A stretch of DNA of 64,000 nucleotides from Trichomonas tenax. Its lineage: Eukaryota; Parabasalia; Trichomonadida; Trichomonadidae. Positions 1 to 9,900 of the stretch are shown piece after piece (within the stretch, counting starts at the first letter, position 1; every line of letters begins with the position of its first letter). The notes below the pieces were generated by a model. The model searched no databases. It was not told where the DNA came from and saw only the letters and a program-made list of their open reading frames with translations. The position numbers were made by a program, and so were the translations under genes. The stretch lies in contig JALKBU010000134.1 of NCBI GenBank assembly GCA_023091735.1, positions 1 to 64,000 on the forward strand, in the 5' to 3' direction.

Positions 1-361
1 GTTCAGAAATGTTAGAAACAAATTGCTTATTCTCTTCCGTTTCCTTTTGACGTTCAACCGGGTTTTTATTTAAATCATTTGATTCAGTACTACGTTCAAG
101 AACTTCTAACATTTTCTCAAGGAGTTTTTTATTCGTCACTGATTCATAAATGGTTACATTTTCTTTTTCTACTGGTTCAGTAACTTGCTCTTCATTAACT
201 ACTACAGGTTTTAATTCAGTTGACATATTAGTTAATGGAACCTTTCTCTTACGAACTTGAATTTTGCCGTTTTTATCAGTCATAACATAATATAATGGAT
301 GTTGTATTCCTTTTGCATCATTAATGATTATTGAATTTCTCTCTGATCTGCTTAAGCTCAT
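1..361 (-). CDS. Uncharacterised protein, N-terminal part (runs off window)
   Basis: An open frame reads leftward from an ATG at 361 to the window edge without a stop, giving about 120 residues and therefore only the N-terminus. It begins MSLSRSERNS, has a short folded-looking segment (residues 10-40, with NDAKGIQHPLYYV and a basic RKRK), then a hydrophilic Glu/Lys/Asn-rich low-complexity tail. I recognise no domain. It is divergent from the small basic protein gene at 414, with only 52 bases between the two start codons. The neighbourhood (tiny divergent genes, tandem repeat and hairpin just outside) resembles the end of a Maverick/Polinton-type element, but that is inference only. Confidence 0.5.
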   Translation of the reverse strand, partial: MSLSRSERNSIIINDAKGIQHPLYYVMTDKNGKIQVRKRKVPLTNMSTELKPVVVNEEQVTEPVEKENVTIYESVTNKKLLEKMLEVLERSTESNDLNKNPVERQKETEENKQFVSNISE

Positions 362-413
362 GATTTAATTAGTATTAAAAAATAATATTTTAAATTTGTA
401 TCCAATATAAAAC

Positions 414-710
414 ATGACAAACTTCGAAACTTTGAAAGCTACATTAAAGGAAGAAATATTAAAGGAGCTTAGCTCCAAGACTGAAGGTCACGAACTCAAA
501 GCAACAACGAAAACAAGAAAGACGAAAAAGAATGAACAAATTGATGAAGGAGTAACGGAGGAAAAACCCGTTAAGCCTAAACGTAAGTGTACAGAAAAAC
601 AATTAGCAGCACTTGCTGCAGGAAGACAGAAGAATCCGAGATGGATCGCAAAAAGAATGAAGGAAGAAGAAGAAAAGAAGAAAGAAGAGGAAGAAAAGAA
701 ATCAGAATAA
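414..710 (+). CDS. Small basic lysine/glutamate-rich protein
   Basis: A 98-residue protein starting at ATG 414. It has an N-terminal amphipathic helix (LKATLKEEILKEL), a highly basic middle, the segment EKQLAALAAGRQKNPRW (about residues 61-77), and a C-terminal run of Lys/Glu that should form a single charged helix. The LAALAAGR..NPRW segment looks like a short DNA- or capsid-binding motif of virus-like elements rather than a housekeeping protein, but I cannot name the family. The 3' end abuts a 120-bp tandem repeat. Low complexity means the length is credible but the function is not assignable. Confidence 0.5.
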   Translation: MTNFETLKATLKEEILKELSSKTEGHELKATTKTRKTKKNEQIDEGVTEEKPVKPKRKCTEKQLAALAAGRQKNPRWIAKRMKEEEEKKKEEEEKKSE

Positions 711-711
711 C

Positions 712-915
712 CACTAAAATTATTTTTCAAAATTTCCTTACCCCCAAATCCTTTCGCTTTCTTTTCTTAGTTAGTTAGTTAGTTTGTCATAAATTATTTT
801 TTCTAATTTCTAAATAAATTTCTCTCATTTTCACTAAAATTATTTTTCAAAATTTCCTTACCCTCATTTCTTTTCGCTTTCTTTTTTTAGTTAGTTAGTT
901 AGTCATAAATTATTT
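712..915 (+). repeat. Tandem direct repeat, period 120 bp, with TTAG runs
   Basis: The motif CACTAAAATTATTTTTCAAA starts at 712 and again at 832, and both copies continue through CTTACCC, TTTCGCTTTCTTTT and a (TTAG)3-4 run followed by GTCATAAATTATTTT. The second copy is slightly degenerate (TCATTTCTTTTC in place of CAAATCCTTTC). It begins just after the stop codon at 710. Short repeats of this sort occur near the terminal repeats of large DNA transposons; no matching inverted copy is present in the window. Confidence 0.85.
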
Positions 916-1053
916 TCAAAACTGAATACATTTTATAAAGTCAGGAATTCCAAAATAAAATTAACGTTAATTTGTAAGTAATTCAAAAATTTATTTTTTA
1001 TATGGGGGGAACCTAACTTGTAAAACTAATTTTGTCGTAAATATATTTAAAAG

Positions 1054-1098
1054 GATGTTCGTGGAAGCCACGGCGCAGTCGTGGATTACGCGAACATC
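1054..1098. other. Two-tier hairpin with GC-rich core
   Basis: GATGTTCG (1054-1061) pairs perfectly with CGAACATC (1091-1098), and inside it CCACG (1068-1072) pairs with CGTGG (1080-1084) around a 7-base loop, leaving a symmetric 6/6 internal loop. The block is far more GC-rich than its surroundings. It could be a structured RNA, a cruciform at a mobile-element end, or a recognition site. No gene overlaps it. Confidence 0.6.
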
Positions 1099-1192
1099 AT
1101 ATTACTAACTACATCCTACATATAACTATTCTGCAATGGAATGATTTTATTAACGAACACATATGTAGTTATGATTAGAAAGAAAAAATACA

Positions 1193-1264
1193 ATTACATC
1201 GAGAATCGAACACTCGACTAATATATCAAAAAAATACTTTTCCCATTAGACTAATTGAACATGT
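1193..1264 (-). other. tRNA-like relic
   Basis: On the minus strand this stretch carries a D-arm-like TTAGTCTAATGGG and a T-arm-like TCGAG..TTCGATT.CTCGA in the right order and spacing, but the acceptor and anticodon stems do not close and the anticodon arm is a T-run. It is best read as a decayed tRNA or tRNA-derived repeat. Confidence is low; a tRNA scan would settle it. Confidence 0.2.
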
Positions 1265-1518
1265 AAATTTTCAAATTACAAATTTTTATTTAATCAAATT
1301 CGAAAATTATGATCTCAATCACTTAAGTTAGTAGAGCTTAGATATTTTAGTATGAGCACCTATACTAACACCTATGTCTACCATTCAAGTTACAAGGAAA
1401 TTGAATCTGGGAAAGGGTCACAGCCTTTTTATAGGATAATATATATATTTGATCTAATATTCTGATTATACTATTGTATCACATAATTGAAACATGACTT
1501 AAAATCAAATATATCAAA

Positions 1519-2517
1519 ATGTCATTAGTCAAATATGAAGTTCAAAATAAGCTTGCTCAATTTATAACCGATAAGAAGCTACAGCAGACACATTATTTAA
1601 ATGACCCTGTTTATCTACTCAGTGATCATACAGGAGCAGCAAATGAAGTACATTTCTCTCCAAATGGTTCAATGCTTGCTTCCTGTGCCAAAGAAATCAT
1701 ATTGTGGTCCATTACAAACGAAGTAAAGTCCATTGGTGCACTTAGGCCGCATAAAAAAGGCATTACAAGTTTATCTTGGAATATTGACTCAACGAAAATC
1801 GCATCTGTTTCTGCTGACACTACAATATGCATTCAAGATATACCATCAGGATCGATAATTCGTCGTATTAAAGCACATAAAGAAATTATAAATACGTGCC
1901 AATTTATGACTGAAGATTTAAATCTACTTGTAACCGGTGACGACAAAAATATGGTGTACATACATGATATTAGAACGAAAGAAGAAGTTGCAAGTAGGAA
2001 ATCTAATTCACCAGTTGTTTCTGTGGCAATTAAAGGGCCATACATAGCAGTTGGAGGAATTGATGGTGATTTGTACATAAACTCATTGAATAAAGATCCA
2101 GCACAAATCGTATTGCAACGCAGACTTAAAGGAGATGCGCCTATTTTCGGTACTTCATTCAGAAAGGATGGTCTTTGCTGTGCCGTTGTTACATCTGATG
2201 GAAATCTAAGGATTTATGATAATAAATATTCAGTACCAGAAGACAGAAGAATATTAGCCACCGAGAAGTTTACAGAAGAGCAGCTTGAGATCATTCCTAC
2301 AAGATGCGTTTGGTCAGACAACAATTTGATCGCTGCAGGCAGCACTGATGGTATACTAAGGATTTGGGATGCAGAAAACGAGTTAAAGCCTGTCCTTAAA
2401 TACTCCCTTCCTGGACACAAAGGATCAGTAACAGGAGTTGATATTCATCCTAATTATCCAATCATTGCTTCATGTGACACATCAGGAAATGTTATAATTG
2501 GTGAACTCGCTGAATAA
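1519..2517 (+). CDS. SNRNP40: WD40-repeat protein, U5 snRNP 40-kDa (SNRNP40/Prp8-binding) homologue
   Basis: A 332-residue seven-bladed WD40 propeller. It follows the order of the U5-40K family: an N-terminal blade with NEVHFSPNGSMLAS, a blade ending in VYIHDIR, the blade with VAVGGIDGDLYI-type wording (GGIDGDLYINS), a RILATEKF-type linker, then TRCVWSDNNLIAAGSTDG, RIWDAEN, and a final blade LPGHKGSVTGVDIHPNYP with IIASCDTSGNVIIGEL at the extreme C-terminus. U5-40K binds Prp8 in the U5 particle, so it would act in nuclear pre-mRNA splicing. The match is by blade order and wording; another short WD40 scaffold (for example Wdr5-like) is possible. The start is the ATG at 1519; a TCACAT Inr-like site lies about 40 bases upstream. 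Confidence 0.75.
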   Translation: MSLVKYEVQNKLAQFITDKKLQQTHYLNDPVYLLSDHTGAANEVHFSPNGSMLASCAKEIILWSITNEVKSIGALRPHKKGITSLSWNIDSTKIASVSADTTICIQDIPSGSIIRRIKAHKEIINTCQFMTEDLNLLVTGDDKNMVYIHDIRTKEEVASRKSNSPVVSVAIKGPYIAVGGIDGDLYINSLNKDPAQIVLQRRLKGDAPIFGTSFRKDGLCCAVVTSDGNLRIYDNKYSVPEDRRILATEKFTEEQLEIIPTRCVWSDNNLIAAGSTDGILRIWDAENELKPVLKYSLPGHKGSVTGVDIHPNYPIIASCDTSGNVIIGELAE

Positions 2518-2968
2518 TCTTTTATATATAATGTTGTATATCTGTAAATTTATATCAAATATTAGAATAAATGCATATAACTGCCCAACTTGCTCAACAA
2601 TACAATAACTATAATCCCAATATATATGCGGATTCACAAATCGCCACTTTTCGGATATAAAATCTCAATACTAATAAAATCTAGTGAAGACTTGATATTC
2701 AAACTTTTTGCAATTAAAAAACTTTATAAACTATATCAGTAGAAGATGATAGCATAAGCAAAACCAAGATAAGTCGATTTAACGAAAATTCAAAAATAAA
2801 ATATAAAGCATTTCGATATTACTTTAAAATATTTATATATTTGGGCTCAGAAATAAGCGAATCCAAGAGTAAGAATCGATTTATCCTTTGATTTGAATCA
2901 CTTTTCATCTGTTTCCTGCGGTTAGCAAATTCAATTGAGTCAATGGTCTACAAAAAGTGACAATAGAA
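2518..2968. other. Intergenic spacer with short upstream ORF
   Basis: AT-rich spacer with no gene. Near its end a TCACTT Inr-like motif (2898-2903) precedes the transporter gene, and an upstream ATG at 2942 opens a five-codon ORF ending at TGA 2957-2959, ten bases before the main start. Confidence 0.5.
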
Positions 2969-4177
2969 ATGTCTGCAATTCCAGCTTGGCAGCGAGCTAT
3001 CGCTATTCCGGGCATGCTTTTCTTCGGCACATGTACCGTCGTTATCCAGAAGTTCTTGTTCGAACAAACATCCGACGGTCGCGCTTGCTACACAAATCCA
3101 CACAAATTCAGCAAACCATGGTTCCAAACAAACTCAATGTTCGTCGGTATGTGTCTTGCTCTTCTTGTTTACGAAATTCAGAGATGTATCGATAAGGCTA
3201 AAACAGCGAAAGAAGATACACTCGCTTCCCAACTCGATGAATCGCAGACATCCGAAGCTGAAAAGGCAGGAAAGAACCATTGGAAATTCTACTTCTATGT
3301 CGCTGGTCCAGCTTGCTGCGACCTTCTCGCTACTTCTCTCATGAACATTGGTCTTCTTTATATTCAGGCTTCTGTTTGGCAGATGCTTCGTGGCTCAATG
3401 GTTCTCTTCTCCTCTATCTTCTGCGCCTTCATTCTCAAGCGCCCACACTATCCATACATGTGGTGGTCCGTTCTTGGCATTGTCATCGCTCTCTCCATCG
3501 TCGGTTTCGCTGCTGTCGCTTCAACAGGTGTTGGCAAGGCTGGCGTTACACCAGGACAGGTTGCTATGGCCATTGCTTTGACAGTCGGCTCTCAGCTCAT
3601 CCAGGCCTCACAGATTGTCGTCGAAGACTTCCTCCTTCACGATATGACATGCTCACCAGTCCTTATTGTCAGTCTTGAAGGTATGTGGGGCACAATCATC
3701 ACATGCGTACTCTTCCTCCCAATCATTCAGAACATGAAGGGTCCAGAGGGTAATGGTATCCATGAAGATACATTAGACACATTCCTTATGATCAAGAACA
3801 ACACAGTTCTCATCGTTTTCGTTATCATCTACGTTATTGTCATTCTCTTATACAACGTTACTGGTATGTTTGTTACAAACATTACATCTGCTGTCGTCAG
3901 AACAATTCTTGAAGGCCTTCGTACACTCTGCATTTGGATTGTCCAGCTTATCATCTACTACTCCACAAAGAACATCGAATATGGCCGCCACCACCCAGAT
4001 ATAGGTGAGTCCCTCACACCATGGAGTGCCATGCAGCTTGCTGGCTTCCTTCTTTTGTTCACAGGAATGCTTACATACAACAAGATTCTTCGCCTTCCAT
4101 TCTTCAAATACCCAAGCGATGCTAAGCCAAAGGTTGACGTTATCAACGACGAGCCACTTCTCGCTAAGGATAATTAA
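2969..4177 (+). CDS. Multi-pass membrane transporter of the drug/metabolite superfamily, SLC35F6-like
   Basis: About 402 residues with roughly ten predicted membrane segments. Typical family features are visible: a first helix AIPGMLFFGTCTVVIQKFLF, a loop with FQTNSMFVGM (the SLC35F6 family has FQ..LMF.GE/M here), the central helix IQASVWQMLRGSMVLFSSIF, and QLIQASQIVVEDFLL followed by LEGMWG. SLC35F members sit in lysosomal, Golgi or mitochondrial membranes; the substrate is unknown. The open frame extends upstream only to a GTG, so I chose the ATG at 2969 (MSAIPAWQ). The stop TAA is followed by A, giving the TAAA motif used in trichomonad 3'-end formation. Codons are strongly biased to C-ending forms, suggesting high expression. 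Confidence 0.8.
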   Translation: MSAIPAWQRAIAIPGMLFFGTCTVVIQKFLFEQTSDGRACYTNPHKFSKPWFQTNSMFVGMCLALLVYEIQRCIDKAKTAKEDTLASQLDESQTSEAEKAGKNHWKFYFYVAGPACCDLLATSLMNIGLLYIQASVWQMLRGSMVLFSSIFCAFILKRPHYPYMWWSVLGIVIALSIVGFAAVASTGVGKAGVTPGQVAMAIALTVGSQLIQASQIVVEDFLLHDMTCSPVLIVSLEGMWGTIITCVLFLPIIQNMKGPEGNGIHEDTLDTFLMIKNNTVLIVFVIIYVIVILLYNVTGMFVTNITSAVVRTILEGLRTLCIWIVQLIIYYSTKNIEYGRHHPDIGESLTPWSAMQLAGFLLLFTGMLTYNKILRLPFFKYPSDAKPKVDVINDEPLLAKDN

Positions 4178-4419
4178 AGAGTTATTTAAGTTTTTTATAT
4201 CTAAATCATCCTCTTATATTCTATTTACATCGCCTTCTTTCTCTTTTAAACGCTTTTAGTTATAGTTTTCATATCGAAATTTTAATAAAATATGAATTGA
4301 ACCAAAACAAGTTAACGAACGGATTATATATCCATAATAGAGTACAAGTATGATATAGTCAGTGAATGGAGATTTATAAGAGGGTTTAAGAAAATAATAT
4401 AGGGGCCTCCAAAATTCAT

Positions 4420-6060
4420 ATGACTAATCTTCCTTTAAGCCCAAACATGATAATTTCGAATGTCGTTCATTCAGCGCCGATAGCGCACACTACGCCGCCA
4501 GTGTTGAACGCTGACAAAATCGAACAGCCAAAAGAAGAGAAGCAACAAGTTAAATCTCCAAGCACAGATTTATTTGAGCGTGCTGAAGAGGCGGGAAAAG
4601 AAATGAAGAACCAAGGCAGGACGAGACAGGATATTGACGTATCTTTAAATCTCTCGGAAACTCATGTTACGATATTTGATCGTAAAAATAAATTAATTAC
4701 ACTCTACAACCTCGAGACAAAACAGTCTTACAAATTTTTCACAAAGACAAGTTCCGACGAATTCATTTTATTGAAAAATTCAATTTTGCTTATTTCAGGC
4801 AACGACGGATTTAGTCAATTCAACTTCTCCTCAAATGACGAAGACACCAATGTGCAGCCTCAAAAAGTACCACATGAACTTATTAATGCGAAGAAAATGA
4901 AAGTTGATCCAGTTTTTAACCAAAGATTTTTCTTCCTCACGCAAAATAACGATCTTTATATCGTACAGCTTAGCGATGAGCTTATTTACGACCAACATTT
5001 GTACAAACAAAACGTTTCTTGGTTTGATTTAAGCAGAAAATACATCCTTTTCTTAATTGACGGATATTATGAACTCTGGCGTCGCACAGATACAGCCAGT
5101 CAATACATTTGGCGCGAAAAACAAAACGAAAACGTTCATTATTTCGTGGACGACAGTTTCCTTTATGAATATTCGAATAATACAATCATCACTCACAACG
5201 CCGACGATCCAAAAGAAACTCTTCCGATTACAACCGATGTTTGGAACTTCTGGAAAGGAAATTCAATCATTATTGAAACAAAGAAAGGCATCAAAATTAA
5301 TGAATCATTCGAGAGCTTAGACTACAGCTGCATTGCTGCAGATGGCAACAATAAATACATCGTAATTTTCGACACGAAATTTAAACCAAATATTATACCA
5401 AGAGAATATAAAATGAATGCAGAAGATGACGCTCTCGATGACGCAAAGTTCATTGAAGCAGAAAGACAAGTCAGAGAAGAAGCTTCTAAGCATGTTCAAA
5501 CAGTTATTCGTGTCGTGAAAGAAGGAGAGGCAAAGATCTTGGAATCTCTCAGTCTTCAGAAGAAATCATCTGAAGAACAGCTCGACAAAATCTCGAAGAA
5601 GGCAAAGAAGGCATTAGTTGAAATAGAGAACCTCTACAAGCTTCTTTCTCAGTCAGGAATCTCTACAAAATCGATGTCATCGATGCTTTCAACAGCAGCG
5701 AATCCAGATGAGATTGTTCAAAACGCGCTCGTTTTATCCAATGAACAGTTCCTTCAATTCATACTCGAGAAAGAGTTCTCCGACGTTCTTCCTAAGCTAC
5801 AGCAGTCAACATGCATCGACATGATGCCAAAGTTAACAGATGTTCTCGACATGGAACCATCATTGTCATCGAGTATAATGATGGACGCCATTCTTCAGAT
5901 AGATGTCGATCAAAACGCTGGAAATGAAAAGCTTCGCAACAACGCTGATTACCTTTTGAGCACTGTTATTAACCTCTATCAAAGACTTCCAGTTTCTGCT
6001 CCTTGCATAAGAACAATCAGAACATTGTCACACATCGCTGTTTCTCTTAAGAACGTCTAA
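4420..6060 (+). CDS. EDC4/Ge-1-like mRNA-decapping scaffold (probable)
   Basis: A 546-residue protein in three parts: a low-complexity N-terminus (1-60), a beta-rich WD40-like region (about 65-330, with SETHVTIFDRKNKLITLYNL), a charged coiled coil (345-410), and an all-helical C-terminal domain (410-546). The C-terminal block, with NEQFLQFILEKE, LSSSIMMDAILQIDV and YLLSTVINLYQRLP, follows the layout of the Ge-1/EDC4 C-terminal domain, which targets decapping factors to P bodies. This is inference from architecture; other WD40/helical proteins cannot be excluded. A TCATAT Inr-like site overlaps the ATG. The stop sits in TAAAA. The gene converges with centrin. Confidence 0.5.
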   Translation: MTNLPLSPNMIISNVVHSAPIAHTTPPVLNADKIEQPKEEKQQVKSPSTDLFERAEEAGKEMKNQGRTRQDIDVSLNLSETHVTIFDRKNKLITLYNLETKQSYKFFTKTSSDEFILLKNSILLISGNDGFSQFNFSSNDEDTNVQPQKVPHELINAKKMKVDPVFNQRFFFLTQNNDLYIVQLSDELIYDQHLYKQNVSWFDLSRKYILFLIDGYYELWRRTDTASQYIWREKQNENVHYFVDDSFLYEYSNNTIITHNADDPKETLPITTDVWNFWKGNSIIIETKKGIKINESFESLDYSCIAADGNNKYIVIFDTKFKPNIIPREYKMNAEDDALDDAKFIEAERQVREEASKHVQTVIRVVKEGEAKILESLSLQKKSSEEQLDKISKKAKKALVEIENLYKLLSQSGISTKSMSSMLSTAANPDEIVQNALVLSNEQFLQFILEKEFSDVLPKLQQSTCIDMMPKLTDVLDMEPSLSSSIMMDAILQIDVDQNAGNEKLRNNADYLLSTVINLYQRLPVSAPCIRTIRTLSHIAVSLKNV

Positions 6061-6453
6061 AAATAAACCTGTTTTTTATATGATGCATTAATGTTTTCGT
6101 TATATAACCCTTATTATACTCTAAAGTCATCTGAAAAAGAGAAACCATTAAAAGATTTTCGATGAATATCAAAATTAAAGAGATAAAAATTGTAAAAATA
6201 TATAAAATGACCATAATACTGTATATTCTGTTATTCATTTTTGGCAAAAATAAAGAATTTTGTTCGAAAAAATGAAAAATTAGAGAAAAAAGAAGAAAAT
6301 TTCAGTAAAACAAACATTTATATCTTTTACTAAAACGATGCATGCAGTATGTAGATGCCGCGGCATTGCTATTTCATAGCTAATCGCGAACAAAAAGTTC
6401 GTTATTTTGATATTTTTGATAAAATTATGAAATAGAATGCCATGGTAAAGGGA
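6061..6453. other. Convergent intergenic spacer with GC palindrome
   Basis: No gene. It holds a perfect 10-bp palindrome TGCCGCGGCA (6356-6365), unusually GC-rich here, followed at once by the small hairpin GCTAT..ATAGC. Both lie between the convergent 3' ends of the EDC4-like and centrin genes. Confidence 0.5.
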
Positions 6454-6903
6454 TTATAAGTTGGGCGCTGCTGTTTTGATCAAAGCGACAAATTCTTCGA
6501 AAGAAATTTCACCATCATTATCAGTATCAGCTTCGTTGATCATTTCGTGGAGTTCTTGGTCCGTTATATTCTCTCCAAGCTCCTTTGCGACCTTTTTAAG
6601 GTCCGAGAATGTAATTTTTCCTTTCTTGTCGATATCTAACATTTGGAAAGCCATTTGGATCTCTTCTATGTGGTCTCTCTCGGTCATTTTGCTGCGTACG
6701 AACTCAGAGAAGTGCTGCATATCGATTTTTCCTGTGTTTTCTGGATCCAATTCCATAACTAATCTTTGGATCTCAGCGGCGTTGAATTCGAAGCTTAAAG
6801 TGTTCATACAGATCTTCAGGTCATCCGGGTCTATAAATCCATCGCCATTCTGATCCATGTCTTTAAACACTTCATGAATCTCGCGAACAGGTTCTTGCAA
6901 CAT
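6454..6903 (-). CDS. Centrin (caltractin), EF-hand calcium-binding protein
   Basis: About 149 residues with four EF hands. EF1 DQNGDGFIDPDD and EF4 DTDNDGEISFEE carry good calcium ligands; EF2 (DPENTGKIDMQH) and EF3 (DIDKKGKITFSD) are degenerate at position 12, as is common in centrins. Centrins organise basal bodies and contractile fibres, fitting a flagellate. The open frame starts 33 bases further out (ATG 6936), but those codons lie in an A/T homopolymer (MFLFFKKNKKK), so I prefer the internal ATG at 6903. The short N-terminal arm before EF1 is unusual for centrins. It lies only about 60 bases downstream of the LRR gene on the same strand. Confidence 0.85.
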   Translation of the reverse strand: MLQEPVREIHEVFKDMDQNGDGFIDPDDLKICMNTLSFEFNAAEIQRLVMELDPENTGKIDMQHFSEFVRSKMTERDHIEEIQMAFQMLDIDKKGKITFSDLKKVAKELGENITDQELHEMINEADTDNDGEISFEEFVALIKTAAPNL

Positions 6904-6964
6904 TTTTTTTTTATTTTTTTTAAAGAAAAGAAACAAACATTTTATAAAATAAAACAGAATTAAG

Positions 6965-9900
6965 TTATTGTCTTGGGAAACGCAGTGTCTTCTTCTTCAT
7001 TCCACCCTGGAGTGGCGGCAGCACTTGGTTGGGTGTTGGCTGTGGTGGAGCTCCCTTTGGAGAACGAGCAGAGAGGATTGGAGTGCCGGTCATTTGCTCG
7101 GTGATAATCCTGACTTGGTTGAGGTCTGACTCAGTCACTGGCTTTCCATCCATCTCTTTGACAGAGCGGAGGATGGAGAGAATCCTGATACGCGGTGAAA
7201 TCCTTTGGGTGAGGTTGTTGTCATTGAAAGCAAATTTCAGCAATTGCGTGCATGGACGAAGTTTTTCGACTTCATCGACACACGGAATTCTATTGTGAGA
7301 CAAATCGAGAGCAGCGATCTGCTGCGAAGCAATGTTGTCGAGCTTCTTGAGTGAGTTATACGACAAATCAATGATAGAAAGCTTAGGATGTGCGAAAGCT
7401 CCAGGACCGACCCTGTTGATATAATTATGCGCCAAACTGAGTGTTTCTAAGTTCGGGAATGTTTTCGTTGGAAAAGCATCGATTCCTTTGATGTTGTTGT
7501 TTGCGATAATCAGTGTTTGCAGGGATGAGAAAGAAGTGTTTTGCAAGCACGCTAATATATCATCAGTAATTTTGTTGAACGATAAATCGAGATATCTCAA
7601 TCTTGGAATGAATTGGACGAAATCGAAAAGAAGCATTGAGTTGTTCGAAAGATTAAGCTTCTGAAGTCTAGGAACACTAGTGCTCAACCATGTGATCGTA
7701 GATATATTGTTCTTGCTGAGATCTAAGTCGATCAACGTGTCGCTCTTCAAAGAATTGACATCCTTCAGTCCTCTTTCTGCTAACGACATCGTTGTTGTTC
7801 CTGCTTTAAACAACTGTGAGTTCGATTCCGCAAACAAGACACCAGTGTACATGTTCTTCGCCTTCTGGGCAATTGCTGGAGTGATTCTTGTGCCGTTGAG
7901 CATCTTGAGCTTCGAAAGTCCGAAAATGATTCTGATGTCATTGTAATTCTTCAAGAATGGATTTCCATTGCAGCAAAGTGAGACAAGATTAGGGAACAAC
8001 TCTTCGGATATAAGATCCTCAACTTGGTTGTCTGATATGAACAAAGCAAGAAGGTTCTCGATTCTTGATAACTTGGAAATCTGGTTTCCATTCAACAGCA
8101 ATGTCTCCAGTGAAGGGAAGTTTTGCTCTGTTGGGAAATTCTGGATGTTATTCAACGACAAGTCCGCAAATGTTAAAGTCTTTGATGTGAAATCAATTGC
8201 CTTGAGCATGTTATCAGATGCATACAAGATTTTGAGCGCTGGAAGCTGTGAAAGAGGTGCGAGAGTGACCAAACACTGATTTCTGAAGTCCAAGCTTGAG
8301 ATTTGTTCCAACTGGATTCCCGGTGGGAAAACGGAAGTAAGGAATACATCACTTGGCGCTTCCAATGGAACATAGAGAGGAATCTTCGGCTCATTGATGA
8401 TTGATGCAGAGTTTCTAAAGAAATTCATCGAGAGAGCGATTGTTCTTGGAGTACAGATTGGGTTTCCGAAGAAAATGAAAAGCTTCACAGAGTCAGCAGC
8501 TGCATCACTGTCAGGAAGAAGATCGGGGATCGTTGAAACTCTGTTGTATGAGATATCAAGGACATCAAGAGATGGGAACTCTGGGAGATTTCTAACAGTG
8601 GTTATCTCGTTGAATGGAAGTGACAAGAATTTCAAGTTTGTTAATCCTGCAAATTGAGAAAGAGACTTAATGCCGCAGTTAGTTAAAGTGATATTGACCA
8701 ATGTGTCTTTGAGCTCGAATGACTTTCCAACATTCATCAATGATTCATCATTGGAAATCGATTCTTGTGGAATTTTGTTCTCCTTTATCTGTGAGCATAT
8801 TCTGTTGATTTCTGTTGACGCATAATCGAATGATTCGCAGAAGAATGCGATATATTCAGGAATTAACACTCCACTCTTTCCGCGAGGATCGCAGAAGATA
8901 ACAGAAGTCTGTGCATTGACTGTGATCGAAGATTGGACTTCTAATGTTGGCTGTATGTGATGCCAGTCAGAGAGCCATTTGATCACGTCATTGAGGGACT
9001 CAGGAACAACAATTTCGTATTTGCTTGGATCAACAAGTTCTTCTTTTTCAATTTCAGAGAGTGCAGCTGTGTGAGTGACTTTCCACACACCGTAGAGTGT
9101 GTAATTCTCTTTAGGTGTGCATTTCTTGAGAACTAAGTCTTCTATGTCCCTTGATTGTTCATCTTCGGTGTCGATTTGTTCGATTGTGATGCAGCCGCCT
9201 GTCATGAACGTAGTTGTTGATGTCTGCCTGTAGAACTCTTGGAGGTCAATTCCTATTTGATCAAAATCTTTGATAATATTGTAAACATCGGAGAATAATT
9301 CTCTATCAATTTGATTTTCGTAAGTGATCGAGCTAAGGCACTCATTTGCTTTGCTATGGAATTCTTCGAGTTGATCGTAGATAATTGACATATTTGAAGA
9401 AGCTTCGAACAAATAATAAAGTTCTGCGTGTTTTCTTCGGTTTTGAGACAGTTGTTTCATTTTCTCATTGACTTTGTATGTATCTAATATCGTTAGATTT
9501 GGCAATAATGCAATTGGAAGAATATCATAATTTGGAAAAGAACAAATTGGATTTTCATCGTAAATAGGATCATACAAATATAATTCTGTCAACTTCGGGA
9601 GTTGCGCTAATGTCTTAAATAAGGAATAATCGTGAAGATTATTATTTGCAATTTGCAATTTGTAAATATTTGGTAAATTAACGATCGTGTCTGATAAATA
9701 CGAGAGCTCTATACTTGAAAGATTGAGGATTTGCAGTGATTCATTGTGTGGAAATTCCTTAATTTCTTTGATTGGATTTGATGCAACGTTTAATTCGACT
9801 AAATCTTCGAAATTAGAGATATCAGGGAACTCCATTATTTTGTTTCCTTCGAGAATAAGTTGTTTAATATAAGGAGAATACTTCAATCCAGAAACATCTC

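Noticed and set aside
1349..1376. GTATGAGC...ACTAACACC resembling an intron
   Set aside because: No AG follows at the right distance and no coding sequence flanks it.
2957..2968. GTG-led upstream extension of the SLC35F6-like protein
   Set aside because: Eukaryotic initiation needs ATG; the first in-frame ATG is 2969.
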